Origin: Nansenia antarctica
Lineage: Eukaryota; Chordata; Actinopteri; Argentiniformes; Microstomatidae
Assembly: GCA_963989245.1 (NCBI GenBank)
Contig: OZ022352.1
Location: forward strand, 20,052,972 to 20,116,971
Direction: 5' to 3'
DNA: 64,000 nt
Shown: one piece after another, positions 33,107-45,596 of the stretch
How the letters are laid out: every line of letters begins with the position of its first letter
Position numbering within the stretch: the first letter of the stretch is position 1
The notes under the pieces: generated by a model
Seen by the model: only the letters and a program-made list of their open reading frames with translations
Told to the model about the DNA's origin: nothing
The model's database searches: none
Made by a program: the position numbers and the translations under genes

Positions 33107-35057
33107 TTAAATCAAATCAAAGTGGGAGGAGCTTAAATCAAAGTGGGAGGAGCTTAAGTCAAAGTGGGCGGAGCTTAAATCAAAGTGGGAGGAGCTTAAA
33201 TCAAAGTGGGAGGAGCTTAAGTCAAAGTGGGAGGAGCTTAAATCAAAGTGGGAGGAGCTTAAGTCAAAGTGGGCAGAGCTTAAATCAAAGTGTGAGGAGC
33301 TTAAGTCAAAGTGGGCGGAGCTTAAGCCAAAGTGGGCGGAGCTTAAGTCAAAGTGGGCGGAGCTTAAATCAAAGTGGGAGGAGCTTAAGTCAAAGTGGGC
33401 GGAGCTTAAATCAAAGTGGGAGGAGCTTGTGTAAAAGTGGGAGGAGCTTAAGTCAAAGTGGGAGGAGCTTAAATCAAAATGGGCGGAGCTTAAATCAAAG
33501 TGTGATGAGCTTAGGTCAAAGTGGGCGGAGCTTAAATCAAAGTGGGAGGAGCTTGTGTGTAAGTGGGCGGAGCTTAAGTCAAAGTGGGCGGAGCTTAAAT
33601 CAAAGTGGGAGGAGCTTAAGTCAAAGTGGGCGGAGCTTAAATCAAAGTGGGAGGAGCTTGTGTAAAAGTGGGCGGAGCTTAAATCAAAGTGGGAGGAGCT
33701 TAAATCAAAGTGGGCGGAGCTTAAATCAAAGTGTGATGAGCTTAAGTCAAAGTGGGCGGAGCTTAAGTCAAAGTGGGCGGAGCTTAAATCAAAGTGGGAT
33801 GAGCTTAAGTCAAAGTGGGCGGAGCTTAAATCAAAGTGGGAGGAGCTTGTGTAAAAGTGGGAGGAGCTTAAGTCAAAGTGGGCGGAGCTTAAATCAAAGT
33901 GGGCGGAGCTTAAATCAAAGTGTGATGAGCTTAGGTCAAAGTGGGCGGAGCTTAAATCAAAGTGGGAGGAGCTTGTGTGTAAGTGGGCGGAGCTTAAGTC
34001 AAAGTGGGCGGAGCTTAAATCAAAGTGGGAGGAGCTTAAATCAAAGTGGGAGGAGCTTGTGTATAAGTGGGAGGAGCTTAAATCAAAGTGGGAGGAGCTT
34101 AAATCAAAGTGGGCGGAGCTTAAGTCAAAGTGGGCGGAGCTTAAATCAAAGTGGGAGGAGCTTAAGTCAAAGTGGGCGGAGCTTAAATCAAAGTGGGAGG
34201 AGCTTAAATCAAAGTGGGAGGAGCTTAAGTCAAAGTGGGCGGAGCTTAAATCAAAGTGGGAGGAGCTTAAATCAAAGTGGGAGGAGCTTAAGTCAAAGTG
34301 GGAGGAGCTTAAATCAAAGTGGGAGGAGCTTAAGTCAAAGTGGGCGGAGCTTAAATCAAAGTGGGAGGAGCTTAAATCAAAGTGGGAGGAGCTTAAGTCA
34401 AAGTGGGCGGAGCTTAAATCAAAGTGGGAGGAGCTTGTGTAAAAGTGGGCGGAGCTTAAATCAAAGTGGGAGGAGCTTAAATCAAAGTGGGAGAAGCTTA
34501 AGTCAAAGTGGGCGGAGCTTAAATCAAAGTGGGAGGAGCTTAAATCAAAGTGGGAGGAGCTTAAGTCAAAGTGGGAGGAGCTTAAATCAAAGTGGGAGGA
34601 GCTTAAGTCAAAGTGGGCGGAGCTTAAATCAAAGTGGGAGGAGCTTAAATCAAAGTGGGAGGAGCTTAAGTCAAAGTGGGCGGAGCTTAAATCAAAGTGG
34701 GAGGAGCTTAAATCAAAGTGGGAGGAGCTTAAGTCAAAGTGGGAGGAGCTTAAATCAAAGTGGGAGGAGCTTAAGTCAAAGTGGGCGGAGCTTAAATCAA
34801 AGTGGGCGGAGCTTAAGTCAAAGTGGGAGGAGCTTAAGTCAAAGTGGGCGGAGCTTAAATCAAAGTGGGAGGAGCTTGTGTAAAAGTGGGCGGAGCTTAA
34901 ATCAAAGTGGGAGGAGCTTAAATCAAAGTGGGAGAAGCTTAAGTCAAAGTGGGCGGAGCTTAAATCAAAGTGGGAGGAGCTTAAGTGGGAGTGGGAGTGG
35001 CTTAGACATTTAGTGGGCGGAGCTTGTGTCAAAGTGGGAGTGGCTTAATTGATTAAT
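33107..35057 (+). repeat. 21-bp minisatellite array A, U2 second block
   Basis: About 90 units with the same kinds of higher-order blocks as the first array but a different total order, showing whole-unit gains and losses. The degenerate end is shorter than in the other copies. Confidence 0.95.
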
Positions 35058-35554
35058 TCCAATTTTCTTTCATTTGCCAACAAACGACCTACCTAGACTG
35101 TACGCAGTTGCACAGACAGTATTGCTTTAGGATGAAAAACAGAAATCGGTGCCAGAAAGTCCCAGTCACCCAAAAATCGGCACGATGAAGCGTCACAGGG
35201 GTCCGGTCGCGTGCCCCGAGTTTCGAGGCGCTAGCTCAAACGGTCGCTCCGTGGCGCCCCCTTTAATTACGGATTTCGCACTTACGTCAAAGCTCCCCGT
35301 TTGGGCCACGAATGGCCGATCAAGCCGAAACTCTGGGTAAACACTTGTCTCACCAAGATGTTCGACATATGTGAAAACCAGACCTCTAGCTCACAGCTAG
35401 GAGGGGAGTTATGAATTCTGGCCACAGGGGGCGCCGCAACCGAGTCGGGGCTCGGATATGTGTTCGGCGGGCCCGAGCCGATTCGGAAAATATCTGAACC
35501 GTGTCTGTGGCACTTACGGTTGCTGAGCTAAAGTCCTTTAACCTAGCCCGGAGG
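35058..35554. repeat. 0.5-kb spacer, U2 second block
   Basis: As 5945-6441, with GTGGCGCCCCC like U3 and U4. The CTCF-core-like string is at about 35421-35434. Confidence 0.5.
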
Positions 35555-37128
35555 GAGCTTGTGTAAAAGTGGGCGGAGCTTAAGTCAAAGTGGGCGGAGC
35601 TTGTGTAAAAGTGGGCGGAGCTTGCGAAAAAGTGGGCGGAGCTTGTGTAAAAGTGGGCGGAGCTTAAGGCAAAGTGGGCGGAGCGTGTGTAAAAGTGGGC
35701 GGAGCTTATGTAAAAGTGGGCGGAGCTTAAGGCAAAGTGGGCGGAGCTTGTGTAAAAGTGGGCGGAGCTTGTGTAAAAGTGGGCGGAGCTTGTGTAAAAG
35801 TGGGCGGAGCTTAAATCAAAGTGGGAGGAGCTTAAATCAAAGTGGGTGGAGCTTAAGTCAAAGTGGGCGGAGCTTAAGTCAAAGTGGGAGGAGCTTAAGT
35901 CAAAGTGGGAGGAGCTTAAGTCAAAGTGGGCGGAGCTTAAGTCAAAGTGGGAGGAGCTTAAGTCTAAGTGGGAGGAGCTTAAGTCAAAGTGGGTGGAGCT
36001 TAAGTCAAAGTGGGAGGAGCTTAAATCAAAGTGGGAGGAGCTTAAGTCAAAGTGGGTGGAGCTTAAGTCAAAGTGGGAGGAGCTTAAGCCAAAGTGGGAG
36101 GAGCTTAAGTCAAAGTGGGCGGAGCTTAAGTCAAAGTGGGAGGAGCTTAAGTCTAAGTGGGCGGAGCTTAAATCAAAGTGGGAGGAGCTTAAGTCAAAGT
36201 GGGAGGAGCTTAAATCAAAGTGGGAGGAGCTTAAGTCTAAGTGGGAGGAGCTTAAGTCAAAGTGGGCGGAGCTTAAGTCAAAGTGGGAGGAGCTTAAGTC
36301 AAAGTGGGAGGAGCTTAAGTCAAAGTGGGAGGAGCTTAAGTCAAAGTGGGAGGAGCTTAAGCCAAAGTGGGAGGAGCTTAAGTCAAAGTGGGCGGAGCTT
36401 AAGTCAAAGTGGGAGGAGCTTAAGTCTAAGTGGGAGGAGCTTAAGTCAAAGTGGGCGGAGCTTAAGTCAAAGTGGGAGGAGCTTAAGTCAAAGTGGGCGG
36501 AGCTTAAATCAAAGTGGGAGGAGCTTAAATCAACGTGGGAGGAGCTTAAATCAAAGTGGGAGGAGCTTAAGTCAAAGTGGGCGGAGCTTAAATCAAAGTG
36601 GGAGGAGCTTAAATCAAAGTGGGAGGAGCTTAAGTCAAAGTGGGCGGAGCTTAAGTCAAAGTGGGAGGAGCTTACGTCAAAGTGGGAGGAGCTTAAATCA
36701 AAGTGGGAGGAGCTTAAATCAAAGTGGGAGGAGCTTAAATCAAAGCGGGAGGAGCTTAAGTCAAAGTGGGCGGAGCTTAAGTCAAAGTGGGAGGAGCTTA
36801 AGTCAAAGTGGGAGGAGCTTAAATCAAAGTGGGAGGAGCTTAAGTCAAAATGGGCGGAGCTTAAGTCAAAGTGGGCGGAGCTTAAGTCAAAGTGGGCGGA
36901 GCTTAAATCAAAGTGGGAGGAGCTTAAATCAAAGCGGGAGGAGCTTAAGTCAAAGTGGGCGGAGCTTAAGTCAAAGTGGGAGGAGCTTACGTCAAAGTGG
37001 GAGGAGCTTAAATCAAAGTGGGAGGAGCTTAAATCAAAGTGGGAGGAGCTTAAATCAAAGCGGGAGGAGCTTAAGTCAAAGTGGGCGGAGCTTAAGTCAA
37101 AGTGGGAGGAGCTTAAGTCAAAGTGGGC
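35555..37128 (+). repeat. 21-bp minisatellite array B, U2 second block
   Basis: About 75 units. It has one extra AAGGC-linked unit near 35723 compared with the first block and ends in GTGGGCA, running straight into the inverted segment. Confidence 0.95.
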
Positions 37129-37320
37129 ACAACAACCACACACACACGCGCGCACACACACACGCACGCGCACACGAACGTACGCGCGCACACACGCACA
37201 CGCACGCGCACAAGCTCCGCCCACTTTGACTTAAGCTCCGCCCACTTTGACTTAAGCTCCGCCCACTTTGACACAAGCTCCGCCCACTTTGACTTAAGAT
37301 CCGCCCACTTTGACTTAAGC
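37129..37320. repeat. Inverted-repeat cap with flipped central segment, U2 second block
   Basis: The short alternating segment (37129-37210) starts CAACAACCACAC and ends ACGCGCAC, the reverse complement of 8191-8272. About five inverted 21-bp units follow. The end of array B corresponds to the first three inverted units of U1, as expected for an inversion between the arms. Confidence 0.9.
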
Positions 37321-38478
37321 GTGCGCGCGTGCGTGTGCGCGCGTGCGTGTGTGTGCGCGTGTGCGCGTACGTGCGTGTGTGTGTACGTACGCGCGTGCGC
37401 GTGTGTGTGCGCGTGCGTGCGCGTACGTGCGCGCGTGTGTGTGCGCGCACGTGCGCTCGCGGGTGTGTGCGCGCGCGTGTGTGTGCGCGCGTGTGTGTGT
37501 GTGTGCGCGAGTGTGTGCGTGTGTGCGCGCGCGCGTGCGCGTGCGCGTGTGCGCGCGTGTGTGTGCGTGCGCGTGTGTGCGCGTGTGTGTGCGTGCGCGT
37601 GTGTGTGCGCGCACGTGCGCGTGTGTGTGCGCACGTGCGCGCGCGTGTGTGTGTACGTGTGCGTGCGCGTGTGTGCGCGCACGTGCGCGCGTGTGTGCGC
37701 GTGTGTGTGTGCGTGCGTGTGTGTGCGCGCGTGTGTGTGTGCGCGCGTGTGTGCGTACGTGTGTGTGCGTGTGCGCGTGCGCGCGCGCGCGCGTGTGTGT
37801 GCGCGCGTGTGTGTGTGCGTGCGTGTGTGTGCGCGCGTGTGTGTGTGCGCGTGTGTGCGTACGTGTGTGTGCGTGTGCGCGCGTGTGTGTGTGCGTGTGT
37901 GTGCGCGTGTGTGTGTGTGCGCGCGTGTGTGTGTGCGTGCGCGCGTGTGTGTACGTACGCGTGCGTGCGCGCGCGTGTGTGCGCGCACGTGCGCTCGCGG
38001 GTGTGTGCGCGCGCGTGTGTGTGCGCGCGCGTGTGTGCGTGCGCGAGTGTGTGTGCGTGCGCGTGCGCGTGCGTGCGCGTGTGTGTGCGTGCGCGTGTGT
38101 GTGCGCGCACGTGTGTGTGTACGTGTGCGTGCGCGTGTGTGCGCGCACGTGCGCACGTGCGCGCGTGTGTGCGCGTGTGTGTGTGCGTGCGTGTGTGTGC
38201 GCGCGTGTGTGTGTGCGCGCGTGTGTGCGTACGTGTGTGTGCGTGTGCGCGCGTGTGTGTGCGCGTGTGTGTGTGCGCGTGTGTGTGTGCGCGCGTGTGT
38301 GCGTACGTGTGTGTGCGTGTGCGCGCGTGTGTGCGCGCGTGTGTGTGCGTGCGCGCGCGCGCGTGTGTGTGCGCGCGTGTGTGTGTGCGTGCGTGTGTGT
38401 GCGCGCGTGTGTGTGTGCGCGCGTGTGTGCGTACGTGTGTGTGCGTGTGCGCGCGTGTGTGTGTGCGTGTGTGTGCGC

Positions 38479-38509
<31 letters not shown>

Positions 38510-39024
38510 TGCGCGCGTGTGTGCGCGCGTGTGTGTGTGTGCGCGCGCGTGCGCGTACGCGCGCGTGTGTGCATGCTTGTGTGTGTGCGTGTGCGCGCGT
38601 GCGTGCGCGCACGTTCGCGCGTGTGTGCGTGCGTGTGTGTGCGTGTTCGCGCGTGCGTGCGCGTGCGTGTGTATATGTGTGCGCGCACGTGCGCGCGTGT
38701 GTGTGCGTGTGCGTGCGCGTGTGCGCGCACGTGCGCGTGCGTGTGTGTGCGTGTGTGTGTACGTGTGCGTGCGCGTGTGTGTGCGTGCGTGTGTGTGCGT
38801 GCGCGCGCGTGTGTGCGTACGTGTGTACGTGCGCGTGCGTGCGTGCGTATGCGCGCGCGTGTGCGTGCGCATGTGTGCGTGTTCGCGCGTGTGTGTGCGT
38901 GTGTACGCGTGCACACACACGCGCGCGCACACACACGCGCGCGCACACGCACGTACACACGCGCGCGCATACACACGTGCACGCACGCGTACGCACACGC
39001 ACGCACGCGCACGCACGCTCACGC
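37321..39024. repeat. Alternating TG/CG tract with strand switch, U2 second block
   Basis: GT/GC-type sequence to about 38910, then CA/CG-type (reverse strand sense) to 39024. The switch is at GTGTACGCGTGCACACAC. It is about 0.75 kb shorter than the tract at 8439. Confidence 0.95.
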
Positions 39025-39283
39025 GCTTAAATCAAAGTGGGCGGAGCTTGTGTCAAAGTGGGCGGAGCTTAAATCAAAGTGGGATGAGCTTAAATCAAAG
39101 TGGGATGAGCTTAAATCAAAGTGGGAGGAGCTTAAATCAAAGTGGGAGGAGCTTGTGTAAAAGTGGGCGGAGCTTAAATCAAAGTGGGAGGAGCTTAAAT
39201 CAAAGTGGGAGAAGCTTAAGCTTACCATCATTATCACTATGTGTCACTACTACACTACTACTATAATACCACACTACTACTAT

Positions 39284-39349
<66 letters not shown>

Positions 39350-39390
39350 ACTACACTACTCTACGACTACACCACTACTGCTACTGTGTG
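39025..39390 (+). repeat. Short terminal 21-bp array and (TAC)n microsatellite, U2
   Basis: Nine or so 21-bp units (to about 39223) ending in GAGAAGCTTAAGCTTACC, then a TAC run at about 39286-39348. This is the same junction as at 16445. Confidence 0.95.
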
Positions 39391-39409
39391 ACTCTGTCTC
39401 CCCCTGCAG

Positions 39410-39478
39410 GGGTTCTACCAGTACTACTACAGCAGCAAAAGCAATAAAATTGTGCCCGTGAACCCTGATGAAAGGTCA

Positions 39479-39512
<34 letters not shown>

Positions 39513-39563
39513 CTGTCTAATAAGCCTGTTGGAAAGAACAATCTGATTGTGTGTGTGTGTGAC

Positions 39564-39595
<32 letters not shown>

Positions 39596-39659
39596 CCCAG
39601 CAGGGGAGGCCGCAGACGACAACATACCTCACATCTCCATGACAACCATCTTCAAGAAG
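39410..39659 (+). pseudogene. SLC29-like exon pieces, U2
   Basis: Pieces 39410-39474 and 39604-39659, the same coding sequence as at 16659 except GCAGAC in piece 2. They are separated by CA and GT microsatellites of different length. Confidence 0.5.
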
Positions 39660-40126
39660 GTAGGAGACCACACACACACACATACACACACACATCCACT
39701 CACACACTCACACACACCCACTCAGACTAACTAACTTGCACTCACCATCTACCCGATGTCCCCCCCTCCTCTAACCCTAACCCGAAACCCTAAAACTACT
39801 TAAATCTAAACTAAAAAACCTTCATGTTCTGCAACAGTTATGATTAAAACACTAACACTTCTATCTGACTTTTTATCCATGAACTATTATCTTATTAAAT
39901 GTTTTCTCTCTCTCATGTAATGTACATACAATTATACTAGAATAAATAAATGATTAAACTTATTTACAGTCTTATGGTGGTTTTATCCCGTTGGACGTCC
40001 TTTTACTGTCACAACAGCTCACACATCTGGCTGCTGTGTTTGTACACTGTTGTACCTCACCCAGCAGATATGGCAGTGTTATGACATTGGTCAAGTCTTT
40101 AATGTGGACTCTCAGTGCACAGCTCA

Positions 40127-40356
40127 GGGGAGGCTGTGGCGCAGGAGGTAGAGCCGCCTTCTAATGATCGCAAGGTTGGTAGATTGGCGGTTCGAGTCCC
40201 GGCCGGCCACATGTCGAAGTGTCCTTGGGCAAGACATTGAACCCCAAATTGCTCCCAGTGAGCGGGCCGGTGCCTTGCCGACATTGGTGTGTGAATGAGA
40301 GGCTGTTGTAAAGCGCTTTGGATAAAGGTGCTGTATAAGTGCAGTCCATTTACCAT
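40127..40356 (+). repeat. tRNA-derived SINE, U3 copy
   Basis: Carries the 12-bp deletion also seen in U2. Confidence 0.7.
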
Positions 40357-40409
40357 GTAGTGCACATAAGGTTCACAATTCATGATTTCTCTTCTGTTTT
40401 TCACTCCAG

Positions 40410-40968
40410 TGAACGTGGCTTTGAAAGGAGTGGCTGTTCAGTCATCACAGAGTCATCGTGGGTCTCCTCTCAGGGCCATTGATGGGAACAGAAACACAGA
40501 CTATCGTCAAAAGTCCTGCACCCACACACGGAAGGAGGCCAACCCCTGGTGGAGATTGGACCTGCTGGATGTGTACAACGTCGATACTCTGACCATCACC
40601 AATAGAGAAGACTGCTGTGCTGACAGGCTTAAAGGGGCTGAGATTCGTATTGGTAACTCACTGGACAACAACAATCCCAGGTGACTCATGCAGCATTTCC
40701 TCCTGCTAAGTGCAGAAGACTTCAACTATTAGAATACATCTTTTGTTCTTATCCATACCAGTGAATTGTTGTCTTTTAAAGTATTGTTGAACTGTTATTG
40801 ATATTCATCCTGTCTCTCAGATGCGCTGTCATACCCGATATCACAGGAGAAAGCGTCTACACCTTCCAGTGTAATGGCATGAAGGGGCGCTATGTCAGTG
40901 TGGTTATCCCCGACAAGACAGAGTTCCTTACTCTGTGTGAAGTGGAAGTATTTGGCACTAAATGTTAG
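40410..40968 (+). CDS. F-type lectin domain D1, two exons, U3
   Basis: Exons 40410-40680 and 40821-40963 (or to the TAG at 40966-40968). Fucose motif and splice sites are intact. One change from U1 is seen: residue 111 is Lys instead of Glu (NGMKGRY). No intact D2 or terminal exon follows before U4, so a product would need to join the next D1 (in frame by phase) or end at the local TAG by intron retention. Confidence 0.8.
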
Positions 40969-41093
40969 TACATGTACTTGTATTCACCAGTCAACCTTCC
41001 CCATTCCCATGTGTCCACAGCACTACCTTAATTAGGCCCCTATACTTTCTTCTATTTACCTTTTTTGTTTCTTTTTATTATTACTACTCGATC

Positions 41094-41170
41094 TTTTCAG
41101 TTTGTAAAGCGTCTTTGAGTGTCTAGAAAAGCACTATACAAGTCTAATGTGTTATTATAATTATAAGAAC
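41094..41170 (+). repeat. LINE/SINE 3'-tail-like fragment, U3
   Basis: Same as 1296-1372 in the intron 40969-41320. Confidence 0.45.
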
Positions 41171-41320
41171 GAGCAGCGTTTATTAAACCAACGATCTTTG
41201 CTACAGTGGGAATACAGTATGTCTTATCTACATGTTGTGATATGAAGCTAGAGCCCCTCTAGGTCTTAACGTGGACTCTCCGTGCACAATTCATGATCTC
41301 TCTTCTGTCTTTCACTCCAG

Positions 41321-41373
41321 TAAACGTGGCTTTTGGAAGAGTGGCTGTTCAGTCATCAACGGCTTTTAGCGCT
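41321..41373 (+). pseudogene. Truncated D2 first exon, U3
   Basis: Same remnant and breakpoint as in U1. Confidence 0.8.
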
Positions 41374-42062
41374 AGTTGTCTCACCAGGCTCACTCAGGTA
41401 TATGTGTCTGTCTCCCTCCAGTGGTGGTAAGTGGAAGTGGCCTGTGGCCTGTGTGTGTGATGATGAGATGATGATGATGATGATGGGGGGGGTGATAGGA
41501 AGGTCGTAGAGACACCATTCAAATGGTTTTAGATTCCCTGTCCTCTGGTCTATCCGGGGGTGTTGGAATTGTTCTCCTAACCCGCGGGGAACCATACGTT
41601 ATTAACCCCGGTAAGAGTCACACTACGGGACGTATAACAGTGGCTGTGAAGGGAGTATAAACACAAGATGTTGCTGAGTAGGTCCATTAGGTCTACACGG
41701 TCATTTATAGCCTAACCCCAGCCCTCTACGACCCCGGGAAGTCATGTTAAACTGAAGTTAAAACACAACGAGATTGCTAAGCTAACACCGCTAATGCGGA
41801 AGTCCCTCCTGTGTCTCAGAAGACAGACAGAGAGAGAGACGTGCAGCCACCCAGGATCGAGCCCCGCGTGGAGTCATTGTCCATCATTTCTTGTCAATTT
41901 CAATAAAGACAGACACACACAGACACACACAGACAACGACAGGTCATTCTAGAGGAAGAGAGAAATGGGATAATAGGATTCTATTCTCTGACAGCCAATG
42001 TCCGCGATTCCACACTGGCCAGTAGATGTCGAGATTTTTTTTTTTTATATGTTTGTATGACT
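41374..42062. other. Non-coding segment after truncated D2, U3
   Basis: Includes the 45-bp stretch absent from U1 and U2 and an extra GACACACACA; otherwise as 1576-2212. Confidence 0.6.
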
Positions 42063-42136
42063 GGCTCGTTAGCTCAGTGTGTAAGTCTGCCGCAAGGTAG
42101 ACTTTGTAGTCCTGGGTTCGAATCCCAGGCGGGCAG
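42063..42136 (+). repeat. tRNA-like element, U3
   Basis: Same as 2213-2286. Confidence 0.5.
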
Positions 42137-43496
42137 GTCAATTTGCACTTTTCAATGTGAAGGACAAACAGGAAGAAAAAAAAAAGGCATGCGCAGCGGC
42201 AAATAATTCCTGGGCTCAGTCCAGAGAGAGAGAGAGAGAGAGGAATTTTCCCTTTTGAAAATATATTTTTTGAAAATCCCGCCTCAAAATATATTTTTTT
42301 TTTTTTTTTTTTTTTTCTTCTGTGTCAGTGTGTGTCAGTGTGTCAGTTATGTGTCAGTGCGTCTACCGGCCCGAGTCTCTATGGGGGAATGCAATGACCG
42401 TTTTGGACACCAAACACACCAAAGAACATCTACTCTTCGAGGCGAATCCAGTCAGACCATTATCAGACCTGCTGGACGTGTCTGTGCGCGTGTGTGACTG
42501 GATGTCTACATTCAATGTGTCTCACCGTGTGACTGGATGTGTGTGTGTATATATATGTGGATGTGTATGAGTGTGGATGTGTGTGTATGAGTATGTGTGG
42601 ATGTGTGTATGAGTATGTGTGTGGATGTGTGAGTATGTGTATATGTGTGTGGATGTGTGTGTATGAGTATGTGTGTGGATGTGTGTGTATGAGTATGTGG
42701 ATATGAGTATGTGTGGATGTGTGTGTATGAGTATGTGTATATGTATGTTAATGAGCTGTATGTTAATGAGCTGTATGTTAATGAGCTGTATGTTAATGAG
42801 CTGTATGTTAATTAGCTGTGTGTGTGTCTCTGTGTGTGTATACGTGTGTCTGTGTGTGTATGTTAATGAGCTGTATGTTAATGAGCTGTATGTTAATGAG
42901 CTTCATGTTAATGAGATTCATGCTAATGAGCTGTATGTTAATTAGCTGTGTGTGTCTCTGTGTGTGTATACGTGTGTCTGTGTGTGTATGTTAATGAGCT
43001 GTATGTTAATGAGCTTCATGTTAATGAGATTCATGCTAATGAGCTGTATGTTAATGAGCTGTATGTTAATTAGCTGTGTGTGTCTCTATGTGTGTATACG
43101 TGTGTCTGTGTGTGTATGTTAATGAGCTGTATGTGAATGAGATTCATGCTAATGAGCTGTATGTTAATGAGCTGTATGTTAATTAGCTGTATGTTAATTA
43201 GCTGTATGTTAATTAGCTGTGTGTGTGTATACGTGTGTCTGTGTGTGTGTATGTTAATGAGCTGTATGTGAATGAGCTTCATGTTAATGAGCTTCATGCT
43301 AATGAGCTGTATGTTAATGAGCTGTATGTTAATTAGCTGTGTGTGTCTCTGTGTGTGTATACGTGTGTGTTATGTTAATGAGCTTCATGCTAATGAGCTT
43401 CATGCTAATGAGCTGTATGTTAATTACCTTCATGTTAATGAGCTGTATGTTAATGAGCTTCATGCTAATGAGCTGTATGTTAATGAGCTGTATGTT
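42137..43496. repeat. Low-complexity, GT-rich and 15-bp repeats, U3
   Basis: Same order as 2287-3689 with a longer T run (about 42294-42316). The 15-bp array passes directly into the 21-bp array after TATGTTAAATC. Confidence 0.85.
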
Positions 43497-45099
43497 AAAT
43501 CAAATCAAAGTGGGAGGAGCTTAAATCAAAGTGGGAGGAGCTTAAGTCAAAGTGGGCGGAGCTTAAATCAAAGTGGGAGGAGCTTAAGTCAAAGTGGGAG
43601 GAGCTTAAATCAAAGTGGGAGGAGCTTAAGTCAAAGTGGGCAGAGCTTAAATCAAAGTGTGAGGAGCTTAAGTCAAAGTGGGCGGAGCTTAAGCCAAAGT
43701 GGGCGGAGCTTAAGTCAAAGTGGGCGGAGCTTAAATCAAAGTGGGAGGAGCTTAAGTCAAAGTGGCCGGAGCTTAAATCAAAGTGGGAGGAGCTTGTGTA
43801 AAAGTGGGAGGAGCTTAAGTCAAAGTGGGAGGAGCTTAAATCAAAGTGGGCGGAGCTTAAATCAAAGTGTGATGAGCTTAGGTCAAAGTGGGCGGAGCTT
43901 AAATCAAAGTGGGAGGAGCTTGTGTGTAAGTGGGCGGAGCTTAAGTCAAAGTGGGCGGAGCTTAAATCAAAGTGGGAGGAGCTTAAGTCAAAGTGGGCGG
44001 AGCTTAAATCAAAGTGGGAGGAGCTTGTGTAAAAGTGGGAGGAGCTTAAGTCAAAGTGGGCGGAGCTTAAATCAAAGTGGGCGGAGCTTAAATCAAAGTG
44101 TGATGAGCTTAGGTCAAAGTGGGCGGAGCTTAAATCAAAGTGGGAGGAGCTTGTGTGTAAGTGGGCGGAGCTTAAGTCAAAGTGGGCGGAGCTTAAATCA
44201 AAGTGGGAGGAGCTTAAATCAAAGTGGGAGGAGCTTGTGTATAAGTGGGAGGAGCTTAAATCAAAGTGGGAGGAGCTTAAATCAAAGTGGGCGGAGCTTA
44301 AGTCAAAGTGGGCGGAGCTTAAATCAAAGTGGGAGGAGCTTAAGTCAAAGTGGGCGGAGCTTAAGTCAAAGTGGGCGGAGCTTAAATCAAAGTGGGAGGA
44401 GCTTAAGTCAAAGTGGGCGGAGCTTAAATCAAAGTGGGAGGAGCTTAAATCAAAGTGGGAGGAGCTTAAGTCAAAGTGGGCGGAGCTTAAATCAAAGTGG
44501 GAGGAGCTTAAATCAAAGTGGGAGGAGCTTAAGTCAAAGTGGGAGGAGCTTAAATCAAAGTGGGAGGAGCTTAAGTCAAAGTGGGCGGAGCTTAAATCAA
44601 AGTGGGAGGAGCTTAAATCAAAGTGGGAGGAGCTTAAGTCAAAGTGGGAGGAGCTTAAATCAAAGTGGGAGGAGCTTAAGTCAAAGTGGGCGGAGCTTAA
44701 ATCAAAGTGGGCGGAGCTTAAGTCAAAGTGGGAGGAGCTTAAGTCAAAGTGGGCGGAGCTTAAATCAAAGTGGGAGGAGCTTGTGTAAAAGTGGGTGGAG
44801 CTTAAATCAAAGTGGGAGGAGCTTAAATCAAAGTGGGAGAAGCTTAAGTCAAAGTGGGCGGAGCTTAAATCAAAGTGGGAGGAGCTTAAGTCAAAGTGGG
44901 CAGAGCTTAAATCAAAGTGGGCGGAGCTTGTGTCTAAGTGGGAGTGGCTTAATTGATTAATTCAAATTGTGGGCGGAGCTTGTGTCAAAAGTGGGCGGAG
45001 CTTGTGTCAAAGTGGGCGGAGCTTAAGTGGGAGTGGGAGTGGCTTAGACATTTAGTGGGCGGAGCTTGTGTCAAAGTGGGAGTGGCTTAATTGATTAAT
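43497..45099 (+). repeat. 21-bp minisatellite array A, U3
   Basis: About 70 units plus degenerate end; shorter than U1 by loss of whole higher-order blocks. A GTGGCCGG variant near 43762 is shared only with U4. Confidence 0.95.
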
Positions 45100-45596
45100 T
45101 CCAATTTTCTTTCATTTGCCAACAAACGACCTACCTAGACTGTACGCAGTTGCACAGACAGTATTGCTTTAGGATGAAAAACAGAAATCGGTGCCAGAAA
45201 GTCCCAGTCACCCAAAAATCGGCACGATGAAGCGTCACAGGGGTCCGGTCGCGTGCCCCGAGTTTCGAGGCGCTAGCTCAAACGGTCGCTCCGTGGCGCC
45301 CCCTTTAATTACGGATTTCGCACTTACGTCAAAGCTCCCCGTTTGGGCCACGAATGGCCGATCAAGCCGAAACTCTGGGTAAACACTTGTCTCACCAAGA
45401 TGTTCGACATATGTGAAAACCAGACCTCTAGCTCACAGCTAGGAGGGGAGTTATGAATTCTGGCCACAGGGGGCGCCGCAACCGAGTCGGGGCTCGGATA
45501 TGTGTTCGGCGGGCCCGAGCCGATTCGGAAAATATCTGAACCGTGTCTGTGGCACTTACGGTTGCTGAGCTAAAGTCCTTTAACCTAGCCCGGAGG
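45100..45596. repeat. 0.5-kb spacer, U3
   Basis: As 35058-35554. Confidence 0.5.

Larger units (their letters stand above)
17050..39810. repeat. Segmental duplication unit U2 (longest, 22.8 kb)
   Basis: Repeats U1 with an offset of 17037-17049, then continues past the point where U1 shortens (about 33366) into a second complete set of array A, spacer, array B, cap and TG/CG tract before its transporter-like exons. 16901-17365 is TG/CA microsatellite and AT-rich non-coding DNA. Confidence 0.9.
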
